Source of the DNA: Streptomyces seoulensis
GTDB taxonomy: Bacteria > Actinomycetota > Actinomycetes > Streptomycetales > Streptomycetaceae
Length of the DNA stretch: 64,000 bases
Direction: 5' to 3'
Assembly (NCBI RefSeq): GCF_004328625.1
Contig: NZ_CP032229.1
Span: 2,046,001 to 2,110,000, forward strand
Numbering within the stretch: position 1 is the stretch's first letter; each line of letters starts with the position of its first letter. The notes under the pieces were generated by a model. It had not been told where the DNA came from. It was given only the letters and a program-made list of their open reading frames with translations, and did not search any database. The position numbers and the translations under genes were made by a program. This document shows, piece by piece, positions 54,391 to 62,537 of the stretch.

Positions 54391-55794
54391 TCAGCCGACA
54401 TCCGGCCGCTCGGGCAGATCTCCGGCAGCCTCCAGTCGCCGTTTGAGATCAGGAAGCTGTCCCTCGACGCACCGGGCGTAGGTGGCCAGAAGCACGGGCA
54501 CGCTGTTGCCGGCCCAGTCGGCGACCTGGGCGGGCGGGATCCCGTCGTTGAGCCACTTGGTCAGGCGCGTATGCCGGATGTCGTACACCCGCTTGCCTGT
54601 GGGCGACTCGAAGACGTGAGCGGGCATCACTGCTTTGCGGGCGCCGCGCCAGGCTCGGCGGATGACGGAACCAGCGAGGACACTGCCCTTCTCCCCCTGA
54701 AACAGCAGGTCGCCGGGCCGAAGCTCCTCGTTCTCGATGTGCCGCCGCAGGATGCGCGTCAGGGCCGGATGACCCGGAACGGTGCGCGTCTCCCCCTCGG
54801 CACGACCCTTGAGGTCCCGCTCCTCATGGATCTTGCCGGTGTCGGTCCACTGCTTGCCCACTTCCGGCGTGGCTGTGTGGATCAGCAGCTCGCACCACTG
54901 GTCGCGGCTGTCGGGGTCCGGCAGCGTTACGTCCTCCACCCGCATCGCCACGGCTTCCTCGGGGCGCGGTCCGCAGTAGTACAGCGTGGCGAAGAAGGCG
55001 TGCAGCCTCTTGCCTCCGCGCGGCCGACACCGGACCCAGTCGAGGAGGGCCGCAGCCTGATCCGGGTTGACCAAGGACCGCTTGTCCACAGCGTTGGTGG
55101 TCTTGGTGGCGGCCGTCGTCTCCTTCCCCTTGGGAAGCGGGTTGGTCCGCAGGATGCGCCGTCGGATCGCGTACTTCATGGCGACGTTGAGAATCCGGCG
55201 ATGCCGCTTACGAGACCACGCGGCGGCCTGCCTGCCGTCGAGAAGCGTGTCGAGGGCCCGCAGAACCTCATCGACCTTGTCCGGCTCCTCCCAGGCCGAG
55301 ACGGGCAGCGAGTTCCGCTCCACCCATTTGAGGATGACCGCCACATCGCCGGGAGCCGCAGCGCGCTGGTTCTTGTTGAAGGCCCACTCGCGAAGGGCCG
55401 TGCGGACGGCTGCCGGTTCGAACTGGGCGGGCTTGGTTCGAAGCAGTGCGATCGTGGTGGCCGTCATCGTCTTGGCGAGGTTCTTCCGGCTGTTGCCGCC
55501 GAGTTGAGCCCAGCGCGCGTCCACGTACTCGACGGCGAACTTGTACCAGCCCATGGCGGCCGACTTGGAGCGGCGCGACACCGGCAGGCCGGTGGCGATG
55601 ACGAACGCTTCCCCCTTGCCGGTCGCGGAGATGAGTTCCGAGCGGAAGCCTTCCGCGAGTGCGACCGTGCCGAACGGCTCGCGCCAGCGCTTGCCCGCCA
55701 CCACCCAGCGCACGGTATGGGTGGTCTTCCTGGCGCCCTTGTAGGTGAGGATCTTGTAGATCTTGACGTCGTAGGTCGTCTCCGTCGTCTCCAT
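54391..55794 (-). CDS. int: Site-specific tyrosine integrase
   Basis: The 467-residue integrase has an N-terminal arm-binding region, a SAM-like core-binding domain (about 85-215) and a catalytic domain with Arg near 276 (YYCGPRPEE), the HxxR of YDIRHTRL near 406, a Trp in VADWAGN and the nucleophile Tyr near 435 (LATYARC). It carries out integration into and excision from the tRNA-Arg site. It overlaps xis by ATGA at its start, and its stop lies 178 bases from the tRNA. Confidence 0.93.
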   Translation of the reverse strand: METTETTYDVKIYKILTYKGARKTTHTVRWVVAGKRWREPFGTVALAEGFRSELISATGKGEAFVIATGLPVSRRSKSAAMGWYKFAVEYVDARWAQLGGNSRKNLAKTMTATTIALLRTKPAQFEPAAVRTALREWAFNKNQRAAAPGDVAVILKWVERNSLPVSAWEEPDKVDEVLRALDTLLDGRQAAAWSRKRHRRILNVAMKYAIRRRILRTNPLPKGKETTAATKTTNAVDKRSLVNPDQAAALLDWVRCRPRGGKRLHAFFATLYYCGPRPEEAVAMRVEDVTLPDPDSRDQWCELLIHTATPEVGKQWTDTGKIHEERDLKGRAEGETRTVPGHPALTRILRRHIENEELRPGDLLFQGEKGSVLAGSVIRRAWRGARKAVMPAHVFESPTGKRVYDIRHTRLTKWLNDGIPPAQVADWAGNSVPVLLATYARCVEGQLPDLKRRLEAAGDLPERPDVG

Positions 55795-55991
55795 CAGGCG
55801 GCGTCCTCACGGTCGTCCAGCCAGCGTTCGAGGTCGCTTCGCCGGACTCTGAGGTCGCCGTTCGGGAGCTTGATGCAGCGCGGTGCGCGTCGTTTGGCCC
55901 GCCAGTCGTAGAAGGTCGAGCGCGAGACGGCGAGTTCCTCGCAGACCTCCGCGAGGGTGAGCATGTTCCGTGACCGAACGGCCGTGGTCAT
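55794..55991 (-). CDS. xis: Excisionase, AlpA/MerR-type HTH
   Basis: The 65-residue protein is a winged helix: LTLAEVCEELAVSRSTFYDWRAK (HTH) and a wing CIKLPNGDLRVRRSDLERWL. It assists the integrase in excision by bending attL/attR. It overlaps int (ATGA) and repSA (ATGA), so all three are co-translated. Confidence 0.88.
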   Translation of the reverse strand: MTTAVRSRNMLTLAEVCEELAVSRSTFYDWRAKRRAPRCIKLPNGDLRVRRSDLERWLDDREDAA

Positions 55992-57394
55992 TCCACGCTC
56001 CCTTCGGCCCGGAGGGCGTCTCGGGCGGTCTCCCGGTTGGTCTGGAGATCGCGGGCGATGGTGGCCGCGAGGGCCGCTTCGCCGGGAGTGTGGCCGTGGC
56101 CGGCGTACTGCCAGTCGGCCAGGACGAGGACCGTGTCCGGGTCGCGGTCGGCGAGGCCGAGGGCAGCGGCTTCCTGGACGGCTCGGTAGTCGGCGCGTTC
56201 CTGGCGGAGGCTGCCGAGGGTGGTGGAGTAGGTGCGCGACTTGGACGAGAAGTGTCCGCGGAAGCCGAGCATGTGCGCCCAGGCCCAGAGACGTCGGTCC
56301 GGGTACAGGACGTCCAGGTCGCGGCACGCCGTGATCAGACGCCGAGCGTGGTCGGGGACGTCGTGACGGTCGAGTTCCGCGAGTTCGCCGATACGGCGGT
56401 CGAGGGTGCCGGTGTTCTCAGCGGCCTTGGTCGCGTACTTGGCGACGTACGAGGCAACGGCCTGCTCGGTGATGTCAGAGCCGTCCCCGAAGGCTTTGAC
56501 CGGGCGGACATCGAGTTGTCGGCCCCAGCAGAAGGTCCGCGCTGGCTGGTCGCCGGCGGCCGGGACCGAGACGGACGTGTACGAATGCGAGGCGGCAGCG
56601 CGAACCGCGTCGGTGAGGAGATCAACCGTGGCCCAGCCGGGCGGCGGCGCTCCGGGGCCGTCGGGACCGTCGAGCCGCACGACAGCGTGGAAGTGCAGGG
56701 CGCCGCGCTTCTGGAACTCCGCGACCTTGCTGTACGAGACGCGCAAGTGGTCAGCGAGTTCCCGGCGAGGCAGGCCCGCGCGAGCGGCGAGTTCGCGGCG
56801 GAGGCGCGTGGTGAAACGCTGCCAGAGCTGACCGGCATGGTTGTTGAAGAGGACCGCGCCCGCGTAGTCGTAGGTGTCCGGGTCGAGCGGTGTGCCCAGT
56901 TCGGAGCTGTCCGGGGCGTGCGGGGTGCCGCAGCGGCACGCGCCGCGGTCGGGGCGGTTGTGTACCGGGCCGAAGGAGGGGGCCGTGAGGGTGGCGAAGA
57001 CGCGCGGGTGTTCACGGACGGCGGCGGGGATGTCCCGTCGGTCGTCTCCGGCGAGGCCCGCACGGATCAGGTGGTACGTGTCGCCCGCGTAGGTCCAGGC
57101 GCAGGCGGGGCAGCGGGACGCACGGCGGTTGCCGCAGGCGAGGCGGAGTCGGCCGCCCGGCTCGTTGGCGGTGGAGTAGTGGTGCAGCGTCTCGCCGGTG
57201 GTCTTGTCCTTGTGGAGGGTCCAGCCGGTGAGGTGGACCGGGTCGGAGCAGCCACCCGTGCGACGGACCTGGTCTTCCCAGCGGGTGTAGTCGGAGGCCG
57301 AGGCGACCCGGAGGACGTCTCCGAGGGTGATCGGGTCGAGTCGTTGCGCGGACGTTGCCGGCTTTTGTGTCCTGGGTGTGGCCCGGTAGGCCAT
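55988..57394 (-). CDS. repSA: RepSA-type replication initiator
   Basis: The 468-residue rolling-circle initiator has an N-terminal Cys motif region (SRCPACAWTYAGD, a zinc-finger), the HUH metal site in ALHFHAVV (about 233) and a Tyr-rich motif YVAKYATKAAE (about 318) with the candidate nicking Tyr. Start ATG at 57394 with GGAAGGAAC upstream; a longer upstream frame lacks homology. It nicks the double-strand origin of the excised element for replication and transfer. Confidence 0.88.
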   Translation of the reverse strand: MAYRATPRTQKPATSAQRLDPITLGDVLRVASASDYTRWEDQVRRTGGCSDPVHLTGWTLHKDKTTGETLHHYSTANEPGGRLRLACGNRRASRCPACAWTYAGDTYHLIRAGLAGDDRRDIPAAVREHPRVFATLTAPSFGPVHNRPDRGACRCGTPHAPDSSELGTPLDPDTYDYAGAVLFNNHAGQLWQRFTTRLRRELAARAGLPRRELADHLRVSYSKVAEFQKRGALHFHAVVRLDGPDGPGAPPPGWATVDLLTDAVRAAASHSYTSVSVPAAGDQPARTFCWGRQLDVRPVKAFGDGSDITEQAVASYVAKYATKAAENTGTLDRRIGELAELDRHDVPDHARRLITACRDLDVLYPDRRLWAWAHMLGFRGHFSSKSRTYSTTLGSLRQERADYRAVQEAAALGLADRDPDTVLVLADWQYAGHGHTPGEAALAATIARDLQTNRETARDALRAEGSVE

Positions 57395-57482
57395 GCTGAA
57401 GGTTCCTTCCGGTTGAGAGATCGGACAGGGACGGCTCCTGGGCGGCGGATGCTTGGCGGTATCGAGGCCGCCCAGGAGTCGG

Positions 57483-57797
57483 TCAGCGGCGCTTGGCGTC
57501 CGAGGCGAGCAGGGAGCGCAGGACGACCGCGCAGACGGCGACCGAGGCACCGGTGATGGCGACCGCCAGGAGCAGCGAGACCAGGACGGTGCCGAGGACC
57601 AGGACGACGGCCGTACCGCCGCCGACCAAGGCGAGGGCGGTGCCGGGCGTGAGCTGGACGACCGGGCGGGCCGGCGCGGGGGCGACAGGTGACGGCGGGG
57701 CCGGGGTGTCCTGGCTGCCGACGGTGACGCTGGTCGGTTCGATCACGGCGGGCAGGCTGGTCGGCTGCGGCATGGTGGGGAACTTGGGCCGGAACAT
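57483..57797 (-). CDS. SpdD-like spread protein
   Basis: The 104-residue protein has a Pro-rich N-terminal half and two close helices (ALALVGGGTAVVLVLGTVLVS and LLLAVAITGASVAVCAVVLRSLL). It matches the SpdD class of intramycelial spread proteins of Streptomyces plasmids. ATG at 57797. Confidence 0.72.
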   Translation of the reverse strand: MFRPKFPTMPQPTSLPAVIEPTSVTVGSQDTPAPPSPVAPAPARPVVQLTPGTALALVGGGTAVVLVLGTVLVSLLLAVAITGASVAVCAVVLRSLLASDAKRR

Positions 57798-57821
57798 GGG
57801 CGGTTCTCCTTTCGTGACGGG

Positions 57822-57977
57822 CTACTTGACGGCGGTGTTGATGACGGGGGCCAGCACGCTGTCGGCCAGGAGGTAGCCGCCGAGGAGGAGCACGGCGATG
57901 AGCCACCAGGGCGGGCGGATGAGCTTGACGCCGAGGCAACCGACGGCCAACAGGGCAAGCCAGAGAGGGACGTTCAT
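57822..57977 (-). CDS. Very small membrane protein of the transfer region, 51 residues
   Basis: ATG at 57977, TAG at 57822. The 51-residue product has two hydrophobic segments (LWLALLAVGCLGVKLI and WWLIAVLLLGGYLLADSVLA) linked by Arg-Pro-Pro. It lies in the gap between the SpdD-like gene and the next transfer gene, in the same operon, and is probably a SpdC-type spread component. No recognised motif. Confidence 0.7.
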   Translation of the reverse strand: MNVPLWLALLAVGCLGVKLIRPPWWLIAVLLLGGYLLADSVLAPVINTAVK

Positions 57978-57989
57978 GGACGGTGTCTC

Positions 57990-58181
57990 CTAGCGGACGT
58001 GGCAGCGGTGGGTGCGAGCGGCGAGCTGGGCGGCCATTTGGCTGGAGTAGTCGGCGGACCAGCCGCAGCGGTCGGCGGTGCAGACGGCGGCGTACGTGGT
58101 CCGGCCGCTGCGGTCCCGGTGCGTCCCGATCTGCACGGGACCGATCCGCATCACGGAGTGGAAGTTCTCGCGGGCAGGCAT
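57990..58181 (-). CDS. Mobile element transfer protein (SpdA-like), 63 residues
   Basis: Small basic protein with a metal-binding-like CTADRC...THRC pattern (Cys about 34 and 39, His and Cys near the end). This is the widespread AICE 'mobile element transfer protein'. ATG at 58181, GGAGAG upstream. Confidence 0.72.
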   Translation of the reverse strand: MPARENFHSVMRIGPVQIGTHRDRSGRTTYAAVCTADRCGWSADYSSQMAAQLAARTHRCHVR

Positions 58182-58200
58182 CGCGGGGCTCTCCTTCCGG

Positions 58201-58863
58201 TCAGACGAGCTGGGCGGCGATCGCGTCAGCGAGTTGGGACGGGACGCCGAGGCGGGATCGGAGGGTGTCGGGGTCGATCGGAGATCCGGTGCGAGCCCGG
58301 TACTCGTCGGCGACCTTGCGGGCGTGCTCGATGAGGACAGCGGGGATCTGCGTAGGGGGTGCCACCAGCGACGTCGAAGCGGGTTCGTCCGTGACGGGAG
58401 TGGGGACCACGTCGGGCTCGGGTACTACTTCCGGTTCCAACTGCTCGCCCTCCGGCGCGTCGGCAACGGCTGCCAGTGGAGCCTGGTTCGGCTCCGTCTC
58501 GGGCGAGTGGGCAAGGAGCGTGCCGCCGAGAAACGCGACTGCGGGCCATCCGGCGATGCCAAGACGGAGCAGTGCGGGCGGGTTCGCCAGGTCGAGGAAC
58601 CCAGCAGTGGCGACGTTGGCGCCGAGCGAGGCGAACAGCGCGACGACGAACCAGCACCAGGCCAGCCGGGACGGTCCTTCGCTGCGCAGACGTCGCCAGG
58701 CGGCGACCAGGAGCAGGTCGACGCTGACCGGGTACGCCCACGCCTTCCATCCGTTCTGCCCGGCAGCGGCGGCCAGGTCGTGCAGGTGGGCGAAGGAGAG
58801 GGCGCCGGCGATGACGGCCTGGACCAAGACCGCGTCGACCCGGAGACCGCGACGGGCTCCCAT
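58201..58863 (-). CDS. SpdB-like DUF2637 membrane protein
   Basis: The 220-residue protein has four hydrophobic helices in its first 115 residues, then an acidic Pro/Glu-rich linker and a short C-terminal DNA-binding-like helix pair (PSQLADAIAAQLV). This is the DUF2637/SpdB type that takes part in plasmid spread along the mycelium. It overlaps the upstream gene by ATGA. Confidence 0.82.
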   Translation of the reverse strand: MGARRGLRVDAVLVQAVIAGALSFAHLHDLAAAAGQNGWKAWAYPVSVDLLLVAAWRRLRSEGPSRLAWCWFVVALFASLGANVATAGFLDLANPPALLRLGIAGWPAVAFLGGTLLAHSPETEPNQAPLAAVADAPEGEQLEPEVVPEPDVVPTPVTDEPASTSLVAPPTQIPAVLIEHARKVADEYRARTGSPIDPDTLRSRLGVPSQLADAIAAQLV

Positions 58864-59066
58864 CAGGAGTCACCAGGGCGGGCGGGGCCGCCGTCGGAGT
58901 CGTAGCCGTCGGGGAACATGCCGGGCGGCGGCTCGGGCAACGACACGGCGAGGCCCGGGCTGACGACCTCCACGAAGTCGAGGTCGGCGCCGTCCATGTC
59001 GGCGTACAGGGCGAGTTGACCCAGCAGGAGCACGGTTCGGGCGAAGTCTTCGCAGGCGGGGCACAT
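58863..59066 (-). CDS. Small acidic Cys-pair protein of the transfer operon, 67 residues
   Basis: ATG at 59066 follows AAGGGAGA; a longer start at 59090 is less likely. The acidic 67-residue protein begins CPACEDF (a zinc-like CxxC). No membrane segment. ATGA overlap with the SpdB-like gene. Function unknown. Confidence 0.65.
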   Translation of the reverse strand: MCPACEDFARTVLLLGQLALYADMDGADLDFVEVVSPGLAVSLPEPPPGMFPDGYDSDGGPARPGDS

Positions 59067-59141
59067 GACGGTTCTCCCTTGTTTGGGCATGGCGGGGTAG
59101 GGACATGGCGCGGGAGTGGTCGGCCTAAGGGGCCGGAGGAG

Positions 59142-60497
59142 TCAGGCAGTGGCCGAGGACGCCTTGGCCAGCGACACGGGCGCGGCGGCGGAGGCGGAGA
59201 GAACGGGCCGGAATGCGGCCAGCTCAGGCAGAACCGGTGTCCGTTCGGCGTACCGGTTGCAGACGTTCACGGCCTGACGGAGCGAGGTATGCGGGGCGCG
59301 GATGCGATGCCAACCCCCGGAGGAGTCCCCCGCGATGGCGAGCCCCCGCATCTCGGCAGGGATCTGGATAGCGGCGAGAACAGCGTCCGGGGCGATGTCA
59401 CCGAAGGCCATGTTGGCGGACGTCTCGTCGTTGACACGGTGGGCGGTGCGGCCGGTGAGCTGGGCACGGAGCATGGTGATGCCCTTGCCGAGTTCGGAGC
59501 CGAAGCGCTGCCCGCAGATTTCGAGGTAGATGCCGGCCGCGCGGCCGAGCTGGGCGAGACGGACCAGAGCGGTGATGATCCGGTCTCTGCGCTTCTCCTC
59601 GTCCTTGCTGGCGTACAGGGCGAGTTCCGCGACCTCGTCGACCAGGACCACGACTGGGACCGGGCGCAGGTCGTCGGGGAGGTCCCAGATGTCGGCGGCG
59701 ATCTCCGCATCCGGCACGTCAGAGGTGATCCGCTGCTGAGACCGTATGAGCTGGTAGACACCTTCCATACGGCTGACCAGGGCATCGAGCACTTCAGCGG
59801 CGGTGTCGGCGTCGTCCGCCAGCGCGGAGAACCGACGGGCCAGGGGGTACAGCTCCACCCCTTGCTTGCAGTCGATACCGACGAGGGCGACATCCATCGG
59901 TGCGAGTCCGGCGACCAGGTTGCGTTGGTAGACGGACTTCCCGGACTCCGTGGCGCCGAGGGTGAGGGCGTGGGGTATCGCCCGGTAGTCGCGGTAGTGC
60001 ACCGAGCCGTCCTGCCGTAGGGCAACCGGGACTCGCATGGGTCGTGGGTCGGTCTCGGCCGGCATCTGCACCCGCTTGAGCACGTCGTAGCCGGTCATCC
60101 GCAGCTCGACGACGCCGGACCGGAGCTCCCGCGAGGCGACGCCGTACATCGAGAACGAGTGCCGTAACCGGTCCGAGGCGGCAGCGACGTCGAAGGCGTC
60201 CTGTCCGGGGCGCAGCTTGAGCCGCAGGACCAGGCCGGTGCGGGTCGGCCTCATCCGCAGGATGCGCGGCGAACGCGGTTCCGGTATCGGCCGGTTGGTG
60301 GCTCGCGCCAGGGCGAGGCGCCACCGCGCGGCCGGAACCGTCAGCCCGCAGGCGTCCATGACCGACCTGTACCGGACCAGGACTCGCACCACGGCCAGCG
60401 TGACCCCGAAGGTCAACCAGTACCAGGCGGGGCGCCGCCACCGCAGAACGCCTACGGCAGCGGCGACCAGCACCAGGGAGACCGCGTAGACGGTCAT
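59142..60497 (-). CDS. tra: FtsK/SpoIIIE-like DNA translocase, conjugal transfer protein Tra
   Basis: The 451-residue ATPase has two N-terminal membrane helices (about 5-45), a linker and a RecA-like motor with Walker A GATESGKS (about 184) and Walker B VVVLVDEVAEL (about 284). It moves double-stranded DNA between hyphae, unlike single-strand relaxase-based systems; no relaxase is present. ATG at 60497, 2 bases after the stop of the previous gene. Confidence 0.9.
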   Translation of the reverse strand: MTVYAVSLVLVAAAVGVLRWRRPAWYWLTFGVTLAVVRVLVRYRSVMDACGLTVPAARWRLALARATNRPIPEPRSPRILRMRPTRTGLVLRLKLRPGQDAFDVAAASDRLRHSFSMYGVASRELRSGVVELRMTGYDVLKRVQMPAETDPRPMRVPVALRQDGSVHYRDYRAIPHALTLGATESGKSVYQRNLVAGLAPMDVALVGIDCKQGVELYPLARRFSALADDADTAAEVLDALVSRMEGVYQLIRSQQRITSDVPDAEIAADIWDLPDDLRPVPVVVLVDEVAELALYASKDEEKRRDRIITALVRLAQLGRAAGIYLEICGQRFGSELGKGITMLRAQLTGRTAHRVNDETSANMAFGDIAPDAVLAAIQIPAEMRGLAIAGDSSGGWHRIRAPHTSLRQAVNVCNRYAERTPVLPELAAFRPVLSASAAAPVSLAKASSATA

Positions 60498-60499
60498 GA

Positions 60500-60856
60500 T
60501 CAGGCCGCCTCAGCACCTGCGGCAGCGCCCGCGAGGGACGTGACCGCGACCGCGCGGAACGCGATGCCGTGCCGCTTCTGCCCGTTGAAGTCGTTCTCCC
60601 ACGGCCGGGCGATCAGACCGGTGAGCGCGACGGGCGTACCCATGGCCAGCTCACCGGAGATACCCGGCTCCGGAACGGTGACAGAAAGGATCTCCACCTC
60701 CTCGTTGGCCGCGAACATCACGTCCACCGTCATGAGCTTCGCCCCGGTCTCGGTGTCGGTGGCGATCTCACCGGTACGGCGGTCACGGACCTTGACCTGC
60801 GGGGACTTGGCGACCATGACGACGGCGCCGGAGGTGTCGACGGGGATCTGACGCAC
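60500..60856 (-). CDS. SCO3933-family regulatory protein
   Basis: The 118-residue protein starts IPVDTSGAVVM, then KVRDRRTGEIATDTETGAKL, then TVDVMFAANEEVEILSVTVPEP and GIAFRAVAVTS. This is the conserved AICE protein that precedes tra; mostly beta, no membrane segment. GTG at 60856 follows GAGGAG at good spacing, preferred over an upstream frame. It is the first gene of the leftward int-xis-repSA-tra run, immediately after the operator cluster. Confidence 0.82.
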   Translation of the reverse strand: MRQIPVDTSGAVVMVAKSPQVKVRDRRTGEIATDTETGAKLMTVDVMFAANEEVEILSVTVPEPGISGELAMGTPVALTGLIARPWENDFNGQKRHGIAFRAVAVTSLAGAAAGAEAA

Positions 60857-60890
60857 AGAGATCACTCCTCTATAGATGCCGCACTCCTGC

Positions 60891-60944
60891 ACTCATGTAC
60901 ATGAGTGATACGAAGAAGAGTGCATGACTCCTGTACATGAGTCA
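60891..60944. promoter_or_regulatory. Two operator-like palindromes before the transfer/integration operon
   Basis: Bases 60891-60906 are a perfect 16-bp palindrome (ACTCATGT/ACATGAGT). Bases 60925-60944 are a 20-bp inverted repeat with a single mismatched pair around TGTACA. Both share the CTCxTxTACATGAGT core. They lie just upstream of the SCO3933-type gene, so they are likely operators of the neighbouring GntR repressor for the leftward operon. Confidence 0.75.
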
Positions 60945-60994
60945 ACCCGCCGCGAGGAAGAACTCACGACGGGTTGCGAGAAGTTGAGCGACCG

Positions 60995-61774
60995 TCAGTC
61001 GTCGGCAGGGATCCGGTACTCGAAAACGAACTGGTCAGCGGCCATGAGGGTGTCGCACACCTCGACCACGAGACCCGCGGTCGTACGGGCTTCGCGGATC
61101 AGGTGGACCACGGGAGCCCCTGGGCTCAGTGCCAGCTCCGAGGACTCCGCCTTGGAAGCTGGCCGCGCTTGCAGCGTCTCGACGAACTCCGCGAACTCGT
61201 GTCCGTGGTCTTCCAGTCGGGCATAGATGCCACCGCCGCCCGGGTTCTCGGCGAACAGTTCCGGGATGTCCTTCACTACGCCCCAAGGCAGGTAGGACGT
61301 CGCGGACTCGACCGGAGTGCCGTTGCGGAAGTAGAGACGCCGACGAGCCAGCACCTGCGCGCCGGCAGGGATGCCCAGACGCTGGGCGGCGTCCTCGGGG
61401 GCGTCCATTGGGCCGATGTAGAGAACGCTGACCTTGGCGGTGGCGCCGGACTGTGCCGACTCGGCGAGGTAGGCCGCCTGCCCGCCCTGCCGAAGCGAGC
61501 GCCGGAAGCGGTCCGAGGACCGGTGCCGCACTGGAGGTCGGCTCTTCACAATCGAGCCCTTGCCATGCCGGGTCTCGACCAGCCCGCTGGCCCGCACTTC
61601 GACCATGGCTTTACGGATCGTCCCTCCGGAGACGCCGTACCGCTCCACCAGCTCGGATTCACTCGGCACCATGTCACCGGGCTTGAGGATTCCCGCCCGG
61701 ATCTGCTGCACGATCTCGTCCGCGATCTGCACGTACCGAGGCCCGGAACCGACCCCTCCCGCCGCAGTTCCCAT
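60995..61774 (-). CDS. GntR-family repressor of the AICE (KorSA-like)
   Basis: The 259-residue protein has a GntR winged helix (residues about 15-80, with YVQIADEIVQQIRAG, VPSESELVERYGVSGGTIRKAM) and a UTRA C-terminal domain. In pSAM2 the GntR protein KorSA represses the pra regulator and its own gene. ATG at 61774 has GAAGGACT upstream. The divergent Nudix gene starts at 61805 and an operator copy lies between them, so self-repression is expected. Confidence 0.85.
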   Translation of the reverse strand: MGTAAGGVGSGPRYVQIADEIVQQIRAGILKPGDMVPSESELVERYGVSGGTIRKAMVEVRASGLVETRHGKGSIVKSRPPVRHRSSDRFRRSLRQGGQAAYLAESAQSGATAKVSVLYIGPMDAPEDAAQRLGIPAGAQVLARRRLYFRNGTPVESATSYLPWGVVKDIPELFAENPGGGGIYARLEDHGHEFAEFVETLQARPASKAESSELALSPGAPVVHLIREARTTAGLVVEVCDTLMAADQFVFEYRIPADD

Positions 61775-61792
61775 AGTCCTTCTCTGCCTCCT

Positions 61793-61812
61793 ATGCTCCT
61801 TTACATGAGTCA
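61793..61812. promoter_or_regulatory. Third operator-like site, overlapping the Nudix start codon
   Basis: This 20-base site matches the 60925-60944 site at 16 of 20 positions, all in the CTCCT.TACATGAGTCA part. The ATG of the Nudix gene (61805-61807) lies inside it. A repressor bound here would block the start of the Nudix gene and the start region of the divergent repressor gene. Confidence 0.65.
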
Positions 61813-62257
61813 ACCACAGGAAGCGAACCCGTCTCCCCTGCACTCCGTGTCCGTAGCCGGAGTGGTGGTGCGCGAGGACGGCCGCCTCCTGGCGATCCGC
61901 CGAGCCGACAACGGTGCCTGGCAACTCCCCGGCGGCATCCTCGAACTCGACGAGACCCCCGAGGCCGGCGTGGCCCGCGAGGTCCTGGAGGAGACCGGCA
62001 TCCACGTCGAGGTGGACGAACTGACCGGCGTCTACAAGAACTTGTCCCGCGGCATCGTGGCCCTGGTCTTCCGCTGCAAGCCGTCCGGCGGCATCGAGCG
62101 CACCTCTAGCGAGTCGACGGCTGTCTCGTGGCTCACGCCAGACGAGGTCAGCGAGCGTATGTCGGAGGTCTTCGCGGTCAGGCTGCTGGATGCCTTGGAC
62201 GGCAACGGGCCGCATGTGCGGAGCCATGACGGCAAGCGCCTGATCCCAGAGGGATAA
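61805..62257 (+). CDS. Nudix hydrolase of the AICE (Pif-like)
   Basis: The 150-residue protein has a full Nudix box Gx5Ex7REVxEExG (G44, E50, R58, E59, E62, E63, G65). pSAM2 encodes a Nudix protein, Pif, at this position, which blocks entry of a second element copy (transfer immunity). Gene order supports the same role here, by inference. It has no ribosome site; its start codon is inside the operator, so its mRNA may be leaderless. Confidence 0.82.
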   Translation: MSQPQEANPSPLHSVSVAGVVVREDGRLLAIRRADNGAWQLPGGILELDETPEAGVAREVLEETGIHVEVDELTGVYKNLSRGIVALVFRCKPSGGIERTSSESTAVSWLTPDEVSERMSEVFAVRLLDALDGNGPHVRSHDGKRLIPEG

Positions 62258-62537
62258 GACTTTCTCTACTTCATCAAGGCGGCTCGCTCCGCTCCCCGCG
62301 CGCGGCCCGGCCCCCGGCCGGGCCTGCGCTCCTGCCTTCGTCCCGCTCCAGCCCGGCCGGCGCCCGTGCCGCCTGCACAGCGATCAGCCTTCCGACGTCC
62401 CCCCTGGCCATGTCCGACCTCGAACGAGGCGAGCCATCGGCCAAACCCGATGCACCGGGCACCTGTTCACCTCTACTCACGGTGACCTTCGGGAGATCGC
62501 TACCGCTCGACACGGTTCCAATGAGAACATCATCACC
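62258..62537 (+). other. GC-rich hairpin block between AICE core and cargo
   Basis: 280 bases with no gene. It opens with a T-rich stretch after the Nudix stop, then a GC-only block containing a perfect 9-bp stem (62304-62312 with 62316-62324, loop CCC) and further GC inverted repeats. Candidates are a terminator, the cis-acting transfer locus clt or a single-strand origin. The DNA turns AT-richer at about 62500. Confidence 0.5.

Noticed and set aside
62258..62537. Search for attR (copy of tRNA-Arg 3' end) after the Nudix gene
   Set aside because: No match to the last 20 or so tRNA bases in this gap or up to 64000, so no attR is annotated.
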